A DNA stretch of 11,756 nucleotides. Source: Bacillota bacterium (GTDB lineage Bacteria > Bacillota > Bacilli > Calditerricolales > Calditerricolaceae). Shown here one piece after another: positions 6,593 to 11,756 of the stretch. Position 1 is the first letter of the stretch; every line of letters begins with the position of its first letter. A model generated the notes under the pieces. That model was given only the letters and a program-made list of their open reading frames with translations. It was not told the origin of the DNA and searched no databases. The stretch spans positions 1 through 11,756 of the forward strand of contig PKQU01000043.1 of NCBI GenBank assembly GCA_017577925.1. The letters run 5' to 3'. The translations under genes were made by a program, and so were the position numbers.

Positions 6593-8527
6593 ATGGCCGA
6601 CGGATGGCGGGGATGGGTGCTGGGCATGGCGCTGCTGCTGGTATGGGGGAGCTCGGGGATGGTTGGCGTGAAAGAGGTTGCGGCGTCGGCGCTGGCCGAC
6701 CTGCGCGCCGAGGTAGGTATTTCCGGCTCGTACCGGGAGAGCGCATGGACGCCGGTGCGCGTCACGATGCATGGTTCGCCGGGTTGGCGCGGGGAGGTGG
6801 TTCTCGAAAGCCTGGGCCCCAGCTCCTTGGTTGGGCAGCCGCGCGCGCCGGTGACGGTGAACGGTGCGGGCGTGGGAACGGTGACGCTGTACATGCCGGG
6901 CTGGTTGCTGCAGGGCGGCGTGACGGCGGTGTTGGTGACGGAGACGGGTGCGGTTGAAGCCCGTGCACACGTGACGGGCCAACCGGTGGGCCGGGAAACG
7001 GCGGTGGTGGCGGTGGTGGGGTCTGAGGCCCAGGCCGCGTCGTTCCGCGGCCTGGGCACGGATTCGCGCCGGGTTGTCGTGGCGACCCTCGACGCGGCCG
7101 CCCTTCCCGACAAGGCCATCGGTCTCGACGGGATCGACGTGCTGGTGGTGGCCGAGTCGGCCTCCTGGGCTCCGGCCCAGGTGGAGGCCGTGCGCCAGTG
7201 GGTGCGCGACGGGGGAACGCTGGTGCTCACCGGTCCGGCCCTCGCTTCCGGGACGGAGGGCCGGTTTACGGACATGTCGCCGCTGCGCGTAACCGGCGCG
7301 GCCGTCTTGACCGGCGCGCCGATGCTCGAGCGGGCCGGTGGCATTCCGCTGACCGCCAAGGGCCATATCGTCGTGGGGCGCGCCACCCTCGTTGCCGGGT
7401 CGGTACGCGTGGCGGAAGGTGAGCAGGTCCTGATTGCCGCGCGCGACTGGGGACGGGGCGAGGTGGTGGCGGTGGCCTTTGATCCTGGCGTGCCGCCCTT
7501 TGCCGGATGGGCGGGGCTGCCCCACCTGTGGCAGCGCGTGTTGGGGGCCGAGCTGCACCCGGTTGCGGACTTCGAGCAGGAAACGTTTGTGTTGTCCATG
7601 CTGCGGGAGGGGCTGAGCCGCGTGCCGGGCATGGTCCTTCCCGACGTCAAGACGCTGGCGGCGCTGTTTGCTCTGTACATTGTCGTGGTGGGACCGGTGC
7701 TTTACGGACTTACGGCGCGGCTGGACCGGCGCGAGTGGAATTGGCTTCTTGTCCCGGCCCTGAGCCTGGTGGTGGCGGTTGGCCTGTACGCGGTGGGCAC
7801 GCGGGCATGGGGCGGACAGGTGACGGCGCACGAGCTGGCCGTGATCTCGTTGCGCGGCGACGGCACGGGAGAGGTGGCCGGGGGCATCGGCCTTTTTACC
7901 CCCCACGGCGGGACGTACCGGGTGGAACCCGCCGCGGCGGAGGCGGCTTGGCCCCTGGACGCACGCGACGGCGGTGTAGGCGGCGGGGGCGTTCCCCAAG
8001 TGCAGATGGGCGGCGAGAAGGTTTCCGTGACCTTTCCCGACGTGTCCTTTCGCGGGTTTCGCCCGTTATACGCCAGCGGTACGATGACCAACGTCGGGCG
8101 CATCTCGGCCGACCTCCGCGTCGCGGGCGCGCGACTGACGGGCACGGTGACGAACGGGACCCCGTTTGCGCTTCGTGAGGTCCGTCTCGTATACGGCCGC
8201 GCGGTGATCGCTCTCGGCGACCTGGAGCCGGGTGCGACCGCGGTGGTGACCGATTCTGTATCGGAAGCATCAGGCGCAGAAGACCTGACCCCCGACGCAC
8301 TGGTGCCCGCGGAGGCCCAGACCGATCCCCGGCGGCGCGAGTGGTTTCTGGCGGAATCGGCGGTGGAATGGCGACGGATGGAGGGATCGGGAGGGCCCAC
8401 GGTGTTCGCCTGGACTGATGCCGATGTGCTGGAGGTTGCCGTTAACGGCAAGCGTCCGCATACGCATCGCCTAGCCCTCGTGGTGCAGCCGCTCGATGAA
8501 CGTGCCGGAAAGGGGGCACGGCCATGA
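6593..8527 (+). CDS. Membrane-anchored extracellular protein with amidotransferase-like domain, partner of ABC-2 transporter
   Basis: This protein of 644 residues is of unknown function. An N-terminal signal or anchor helix (about 8-26) is followed by a beta-rich region (about 36-130) with a YRESAWTPVRV motif as in Ig-like modules. A segment like the class I glutamine-amidotransferase or flavodoxin fold follows (about 135-300), with GIDVLVVAESASWAPAQVEA and VRDGGTLVLTGPAL. I see no catalytic Cys, so it is probably a binding fold. Two membrane helices at about 354-373 and 384-402 lead to a second outer beta-rich region, with a glycine run (460-466) and GTVTNGTPFALREVRLVYG. I chose ATG 6593 because AAGAGGAGGAG (6578-6588) stands just before it; longer in-frame starts at 6539 and 6206 lack this, and the latter runs through livF and its terminator. 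The stop overlaps the ATPase gene as ATGA. The general layout recalls GldG-like partners of Gld-type exporters; this is structural analogy only. Confidence 0.75.
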   Translation: MADGWRGWVLGMALLLVWGSSGMVGVKEVAASALADLRAEVGISGSYRESAWTPVRVTMHGSPGWRGEVVLESLGPSSLVGQPRAPVTVNGAGVGTVTLYMPGWLLQGGVTAVLVTETGAVEARAHVTGQPVGRETAVVAVVGSEAQAASFRGLGTDSRRVVVATLDAAALPDKAIGLDGIDVLVVAESASWAPAQVEAVRQWVRDGGTLVLTGPALASGTEGRFTDMSPLRVTGAAVLTGAPMLERAGGIPLTAKGHIVVGRATLVAGSVRVAEGEQVLIAARDWGRGEVVAVAFDPGVPPFAGWAGLPHLWQRVLGAELHPVADFEQETFVLSMLREGLSRVPGMVLPDVKTLAALFALYIVVVGPVLYGLTARLDRREWNWLLVPALSLVVAVGLYAVGTRAWGGQVTAHELAVISLRGDGTGEVAGGIGLFTPHGGTYRVEPAAAEAAWPLDARDGGVGGGGVPQVQMGGEKVSVTFPDVSFRGFRPLYASGTMTNVGRISADLRVAGARLTGTVTNGTPFALREVRLVYGRAVIALGDLEPGATAVVTDSVSEASGAEDLTPDALVPAEAQTDPRRREWFLAESAVEWRRMEGSGGPTVFAWTDADVLEVAVNGKRPHTHRLALVVQPLDERAGKGARP

Positions 8528-9450
8528 TCCGAACGGAGAACCTCACCAAGCGTTTTGGGCCGACCGTGGCGGTCAAGGAGCTTCACCTTTCCGTCCGCGA
8601 GGGCACGATTTTTGGCCTGGTCGGGCCCAACGGCGCGGGCAAGACGACGACGCTGGCCATGTTGGCGACGCTTCTGCGTCCGAGCGCGGGCCGGGCCATC
8701 GTTGGCGGCTACGACGTGGCGACCCAGCCGGATCGGGTGCGACGCATCGTGGGCTACAGCCCCGATCATTTTGGCTTTGCCGACGACCTGAAGGTAACGG
8801 AATACTTGGACTTCTACGGCGCGTGCTACGGGATGGGCCGCGCCGAGCGTGCTCGGCGCATTCCGGACGTGCTGGAGCGGGTCGGCCTGGCCGAGAAGGC
8901 GGATGCCTATGTGGATCGTCTGTCGCGGGGCATGAAGCAGCGCCTCGGGTTGGCGCGCTGCCTCCTGCACGACCCGGCGGTGCTGATCCTGGATGAGCCG
9001 GCGTCCGGTCTCGATCCGGGTACCCGTGTCCAATTTCGCGCGCTGCTGAAGTCCTTGCGCGACGAGGGCAAGACCATCCTGATCAGCTCACACATCCTGC
9101 TCGAGCTGGCCGACCTGTGCGACGAAGTCGGCATCATGGCTGGAGGGACGCTGGTGGCGGCGGGGAGCATTGCCGAAATGCTGGCGCGCGCGTCGGGAGA
9201 GCAGCGCCTGCACATTGAGCTGTTGGAAGGGGTCACAGAGGCGGCGGCGTGGCTGGCCGCGCGCGACGGCGTGAAGCGGGTGGAGCGGGAAGGCCGAACG
9301 CTGACGGTCGCCTTTGACGGCGACGAAGCCCATCAGGCTGCCCTGCTGCAGGCGATGGTGTCCGCCGGATTCCGCGTGCTGTGCTTTCAGCCGGCTGTGC
9401 GCACCCTGGAAGAGGTTTTTTTGTCCGTCACCGGGGAGGGAAAACGATGA
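8524..9450 (+). CDS. ABC-2-type transporter ATP-binding protein
   Basis: This 308-residue cytoplasmic ATPase belongs to the CcmA/ABC-2 exporter class. Motifs in order are Walker A GPNGAGKTT (34-42), the Q-loop region VGYSPDHFGFADDLKVTEYL (76-95), signature LSRGMKQRLGLAR (133-145), Walker B AVLILDEPASGLDP (152-165), and switch His190 in LISSHILLELADLCD. The usual Q-loop Gln is Asp81 here; an Asp at this position also occurs in related ABC-2 ATPases, so activity is probably kept. A C-terminal domain (about 225-308) ends with TLEEVFLSVTG, the common end of this class. The start codon overlaps the upstream stop as ATGA, and the stop overlaps the permease start in the same way. It should energise the adjacent permease. 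Export is expected from the class, but the substrate is unknown. Confidence 0.92.
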   Translation: MIRTENLTKRFGPTVAVKELHLSVREGTIFGLVGPNGAGKTTTLAMLATLLRPSAGRAIVGGYDVATQPDRVRRIVGYSPDHFGFADDLKVTEYLDFYGACYGMGRAERARRIPDVLERVGLAEKADAYVDRLSRGMKQRLGLARCLLHDPAVLILDEPASGLDPGTRVQFRALLKSLRDEGKTILISSHILLELADLCDEVGIMAGGTLVAAGSIAEMLARASGEQRLHIELLEGVTEAAAWLAARDGVKRVEREGRTLTVAFDGDEAHQAALLQAMVSAGFRVLCFQPAVRTLEEVFLSVTGEGKR

Positions 9451-10277
9451 CCAAGCTGCGGGCGCGTTTCTTGCGGGCGGTGCTGGCCGTGGAGCTGCGC
9501 CGGCGCGTGCGGTCGCGCCGTTCGGCGTGGCTCCTCAGCGGATATCTTGCTGTCATGGGTGCAGTCATGTTGGGGTATCTCTACGTGTCCACCGGGCCCA
9601 ACGTGGTTTCCGCCACCAGCCGCGAGCTCTTTTACTTGCTGTCGACGTTGCAGCTCGTGATGGTGCTCTTCCTCACGCCAGCGGTGGCGGCGGGCACGAT
9701 CAGCGGCGAAAGGGAACGGCAGACGCTGCACGTGCTTCTGACAACCAATCTGACGGCGGCGGAGATCGTCGTCGGCAAGCTGGTTTCCTCGTTAAGCTTT
9801 CTCGTGCTGCTCGTAGTGGCGTCCCTCCCCCTGTACGCCATCGTCTTTGTGTACGGCGGCGTGTCGCCGGCGTTGTTGACGGCCGCCTTTGCCTTTTTCC
9901 TGTTCACCATGGCCGTCGTCGGCAGCTTCAGCGTGCTCGCCTCGGCCCTTTGCCGTCGCACCAGCGCGGCTATGGTGACGTCCTATGCCGCCGTGGGGGC
10001 GATGGTGATCGGCACCGCGCTTTTGGCCCAGTTTGTCCGCTTGTGGTGGGAGCGCTTCCACCCGTCGGCACCGCCGGCCGGTGGGTTCTGGGGCGACGGG
10101 ATCCTGGCATTCAACCCTGTCTGGTCGCTGTGGTCGATGTTTAGTTTTCGCGAGGAGCCGGTCGGCGGTTTGCCTCTCCCACCGGTGGCCTTGTACGTGC
10201 TTGGCTATGGGGTGTTGGCCCTCGCCGCGCTGGCGACGGCCTCTATAGCCGTCGGGCGGGCGCGTGTGGAGGGCTGA
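9447..10277 (+). CDS. ABC-2-type transporter permease, six membrane helices
   Basis: This 276-residue membrane protein is the only permease of the operon and may act as a dimer. Hydrophobic helices are visible at about 27-46, 61-83, 114-137, 141-167, 176-198 and 247-270. A conserved coupling segment between helices 2 and 3, AAGTISGERERQTLHVLLTT followed by NLTAAEIVVGKL, is the ABC-2 (NosY/GldF-like) hallmark. The N-terminus is strongly basic (RRRVRSRRSAW) as expected for a cytoplasmic face. Between helices 5 and 6 is an outer loop rich in Trp, Gly and Pro (about 199-245). I chose ATG 9447 because it forms an ATGA overlap with the ATPase stop and is preceded by GGGGAGGGAAAA (9433-9444). An upstream in-frame ATG at 9381 lies within the ATPase gene. 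It probably forms a complex with the ATPase and the large extracytoplasmic protein. Confidence 0.9.
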   Translation: MTKLRARFLRAVLAVELRRRVRSRRSAWLLSGYLAVMGAVMLGYLYVSTGPNVVSATSRELFYLLSTLQLVMVLFLTPAVAAGTISGERERQTLHVLLTTNLTAAEIVVGKLVSSLSFLVLLVVASLPLYAIVFVYGGVSPALLTAAFAFFLFTMAVVGSFSVLASALCRRTSAAMVTSYAAVGAMVIGTALLAQFVRLWWERFHPSAPPAGGFWGDGILAFNPVWSLWSMFSFREEPVGGLPLPPVALYVLGYGVLALAALATASIAVGRARVEG

Positions 10278-10446
10278 CCGCACCCTTCCCCGTCGGTGGT
10301 TCATCGGGTGAGATAAAACTGTCAGCGGGTGGACATGCTAAGAATCCCTTCTGTTGTTGTGATCGACCATGGAAACGCGCTCGGAACCTCTTGTGCCCAA
10401 CCGGTATAGACTGCAGCGAGCCGACCAACACCTTGAGGTGGTGCGC

Positions 10447-11118
10447 ATGAACCGGTCTGGAATGAGCATTCGCGGGCTGTGCGACAACTTCACGGCCCCT
10501 TACGCGCCCGGTCAGGTGCAGCGGCTTCTGGCCTTGTGCCGCCGGCATGCCGCGCTGAACGTGGAACGCCACCCTTCCGATGGGGACAGCAGCGTGATCG
10601 CCATCCACTCCAAATGCGGCGCGTTTACCCTTTTCGTGCCGGGGGAGGGTGGCCATCTGCGCGGCACCCTGTACGTTACCGCACCCACCGCGCGTGAGCT
10701 GGAGGGCGATCCGCTGTGGGACGTGTTCCACCGCTCGGTGCGGCTCTTGGCGTCAACCGGCACCTTGTGGCTGTATGAGGAAGGGGTCGCGCGGGTTTCC
10801 CGCTTCCGAAACGGCAAGATTGTGCCGACACCCTTGGAGGAAACGGTTTCGCGGGGCGACGCCGACGGATGGCGCCAGGGGCGTGCGGGCGTCGATGGCC
10901 CGCCTCTACCACCCCGTTCTCGCGACGGTTGTGTTGGGGAGACGATTTCCGGTGTGTCGATCACCGACGGAGAGCTGGAACGTTTCCTGTGGACCGTGCG
11001 CGTCAACCACCTTTTGGATTGCCTTGGTAAAGCGCTCAGGCGGGGCGATGCGGTGCAGAAGGAGGTGCTGCTGGGGGCGTTGCGCGACGCGTGGCGGGCG
11101 CGGTACGCGCAACGGTAA
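10447..11118 (+). CDS. Conserved hypothetical protein, unknown function
   Basis: I do not firmly recognise this 223-residue protein. It has no signal peptide or membrane helix, so it is probably cytoplasmic. The N-terminal part (about 16-125) alternates a short helix (PGQVQRLLALCRRHAALNVE) with beta-strand-like stretches (SVIAIHSKCGAFTLFV, HLRGTLYVTAP, TGTLWLYEEGVARV). A polar, Gly/Pro-rich linker (about 134-168) leads to a helical tail (about 175-220) with VNHLLDCLGKALRRGDAVQK. The order of elements resembles a small Bacillales family often mislabelled 'non-ribosomal peptide synthetase module', and the tail recalls its C-terminal helix; this is low-confidence memory-based matching. I chose ATG 10447 because GAGGTGG (10435-10441) stands five bases before it. 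An in-frame ATG at 10369 has no ribosome site but cannot be excluded. The gene stands alone: 169 bases separate it from the permease and a strong terminator follows 50 bases after its stop. Confidence 0.7.
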   Translation: MNRSGMSIRGLCDNFTAPYAPGQVQRLLALCRRHAALNVERHPSDGDSSVIAIHSKCGAFTLFVPGEGGHLRGTLYVTAPTARELEGDPLWDVFHRSVRLLASTGTLWLYEEGVARVSRFRNGKIVPTPLEETVSRGDADGWRQGRAGVDGPPLPPRSRDGCVGETISGVSITDGELERFLWTVRVNHLLDCLGKALRRGDAVQKEVLLGALRDAWRARYAQR

Positions 11119-11168
11119 CCGAAAGGCGGTCGGGTGTTTCCGTTTACGTGGCCGCACAGTGGCGATAT

Positions 11169-11212
11169 GCCGGTGCTTGCGACGGGGCGCAGGCGCGGGC
11201 GTTTTTTTTTTT
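11169..11212 (+). terminator. Strong intrinsic terminator with 11-T run
   Basis: The arm 11169-11181 (GCCGGTGCTTGCG) pairs with 11188-11200 (CGCAGGCGCGGGC) over a 6-base loop ACGGGG. Twelve of thirteen positions pair, counting G-T wobbles, with one G-G mismatch. One G and then eleven T residues (11202-11212) follow. It ends the transcription unit of the hypothetical gene stopping at 11118 and shields the decayed gene downstream from read-through. Confidence 0.88.
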
Positions 11213-11347
11213 GCACGCGTGGCCTTGCTTGACGCCACGGGGCCATGCCAAACGGTGTTGCGGGTTGCGGTTCGGTACGCCGCTCCTGGAAAAAGGATCC
11301 GGTCAAACGAGGAGGAGCGGTGGGGCTTGTTCCGCGTACCTGAAACG

Positions 11348-11588
11348 GCCTTTGCCGACGCCTTTATGAACCCCGGGGGCATCCGTGCCGATCTCGACGC
11401 CGGTGAGGTGACGTGGGGTGAGCTGTACACACAAGACGTGCATGCTGCAGGTGTCCGGTCTGCGCTACACGTGGGATGCCACGCAGCTGTCGGGCTGTGC
11501 GAGGGCATCAACGGCGTGTATCGACCCGAGGACATCGACGCGTTGGTGGCGTACATCGAGCAGCTGCCCCACCCCTTCCAAAGAATAA
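11348..11588 (+). pseudogene. Decayed 5'-nucleotidase C-terminal domain remnant
   Basis: Three blocks match, in order, the C-terminal domain of the UshA/YfkN-type 5'-nucleotidase family, which removes phosphate from extracellular nucleotides. Block A (11348-11431) reads AFMNPGGIRADLDAGEVTWG then ELYT, the family's substrate-domain motif. Block B (11433-11486), in the next frame, reads MLQVSGLRYTWDATQ. Block C (11501-11578), back in the first frame, reads EGINGVYRPEDIDALVAYIE then QLPHPF, the family's C-terminal end. In intact members tens of residues separate these blocks: a VQPFGN-like stretch after A and an NNFLATGGD-like stretch after B. Here they nearly touch, so two internal deletions with frame shifts are likely. 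The catalytic metallophosphatase domain, normally upstream, is absent; 11213-11347 shows nothing recognisable. There is no start codon with a ribosome site, and a TAA in block B's frame lies at 11586-11588. Family call rests on motif recall. Confidence 0.8.
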
Positions 11589-11613
11589 CCAACCCCCGGA
11601 CGAGCCCGGGGGT
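11578..11613 (-). terminator. Intrinsic terminator of rocD on the - strand
   Basis: ACCCCCGG (11592-11599) and CCGGGGGT (11606-11613) form a perfect 8-base-pair stem with a 6-base loop. Read on the - strand, the stem is followed by the T-rich tract TTGGTTATTCTTTGG (11591-11577), and it stands 25 bases after the rocD stop codon. The T-tract is interrupted, so it may be only partly efficient. The + strand continuation is not T-rich, which supports the - strand orientation. Confidence 0.7.
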
Positions 11614-11638
11614 GACGTTGCCGAAGGGTCGATCCAAC

Positions 11639-11756
11639 TTACCCCGCAAACACCGCGCGGATGCGCTCCAGCGCCCAGTCGAGCTCGTCCTTGGTGATGA
11701 CGAGCGGCGGGGCGAAGCGGATCGTGTTTTCGTGGGTCTCCTTGCACAGGAGGCCC
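11639..11756 (-). CDS. rocD: Ornithine aminotransferase, C-terminal end (truncated by window)
   Basis: Read on the - strand from base 11755, 38 codons run to TAA at 11641-11639. The peptide is the typical end of ornithine-oxo-acid aminotransferase: LLCKETHENTIRFAPPLVIT followed by KDELDWALERIRAVFAG. The KETH...IRFAPPL motif is conserved in RocD, and the Arg is expected to help bind the substrate carboxylate in this PLP-dependent fold-type I family. The enzyme converts ornithine and 2-oxoglutarate to glutamate semialdehyde and glutamate in arginine and ornithine breakdown. The start and active-site Lys lie outside the window. Other class III aminotransferases such as ArgD share parts of this end, but the KDELDWALERI stretch favours RocD. 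The gene converges on the + strand remnant and has its own terminator. Confidence 0.85.
   Translation of the reverse strand, partial: GLLCKETHENTIRFAPPLVITKDELDWALERIRAVFAG

Noticed and set aside
6281..7999. Long open frame on the - strand (572 codons) opposite livF and the large membrane protein
   Set aside because: It spans a terminator and an intergenic gap, is rich in His, Arg and Pro as antisense frames of GC-rich genes are, and has no ribosome site or known motif.
7702..9033. Long open frame on the - strand (443 codons) across the ABC-2 operon
   Set aside because: It is antisense to two well-supported genes including the ATPase motifs and has Arg/Ser/Pro/Thr-rich low-complexity composition.
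10269..10315. Possible terminator after the ABC-2 permease (CACCC ... GGGTG)
   Set aside because: The stem is only five pairs around a large loop and no T-run follows.
10319..10345. Possible promoter (CTGTCA ... TAAGAA) before the hypothetical gene
   Set aside because: The spacer is only about 14 bases and both boxes are weak; evidence is too thin to list.
10906..11649. Open frame of 247 codons on the - strand crossing the terminator at 11169-11212
   Set aside because: The frame reads through a strong terminator hairpin, the 5'-nucleotidase remnant and the rocD terminator; its start lies after the rocD stop with no ribosome site, and no motif is visible.
11476..11697. Small + strand frame overlapping the nucleotidase remnant and the rocD end
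   Set aside because: It is in none of the frames carrying the nucleotidase motifs and runs antisense into rocD.
1..11756. tRNA, rRNA, CRISPR array, insertion sequence or phage genes
   Set aside because: No cloverleaf with a recognisable T-arm, no regularly spaced repeats, no transposase or integrase motifs, and no long terminal inverted repeats were seen.

Overview
The window looks like chromosomal DNA of a GC-rich Bacillota, most likely a Bacillales lineage with a high-GC, possibly thermophilic genome. The basis is strong purine-rich Shine-Dalgarno sites before nearly every gene, a lipobox-type substrate-binding lipoprotein, a RocD-type ornithine aminotransferase end, and one small protein that resembles a Bacillales-type family. 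The species cannot be named from the sequence. Genes lie tightly packed on the + strand until a convergent - strand gene enters at the right edge.

Region 1 (1-6431) reads as one aromatic-degradation and uptake unit. It holds the C-terminal part of a 4-hydroxyphenylacetate 3-monooxygenase oxygenase subunit (hpaB), a cofactor-type (VOC) 3,4-dihydroxyphenylacetate 2,3-dioxygenase (hpaD) with its active-site residues in place, and then a complete branched-chain-amino-acid-type ABC importer: lipoprotein binding protein, permeases livH and livM, ATPases livG and livF. The first two enzymes convert 4-hydroxyphenylacetate to homoprotocatechuate and then open the ring. The genes overlap or nearly touch, so the importer probably carries an aromatic acid rather than leucine. 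An AT-rich inverted repeat precedes hpaD, a hairpin separates the binding-protein gene from livH, and a clear intrinsic terminator follows livF.

Region 2 (6432-10277) is a three-gene operon behind a candidate sigma-A-like promoter. It encodes a 644-residue membrane-anchored extracellular protein with a glutamine-amidotransferase-like fold segment and two central membrane helices, an ABC-2-type ATPase, and a six-helix ABC-2-type permease. Both junctions are ATGA overlaps. The layout recalls Gld-like or ABC-2 export systems with a large extracytoplasmic partner. The substrate is unknown.

Region 3 (10278-11212) has 169 bases in which I see no convincing promoter, then a gene for a 223-residue protein of unknown function, closed by a strong intrinsic terminator with 11 T residues.

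Region 4 (11213-11756) contains no intact + strand gene. It holds three blocks, in shifted frames, that match the C-terminal domain of 5'-nucleotidases and have lost the sequence between them. This is a decayed gene. A terminator on the - strand and the last 38 codons of rocD (ornithine aminotransferase, - strand) end the window. In 11213-11347 I see nothing recognisable.
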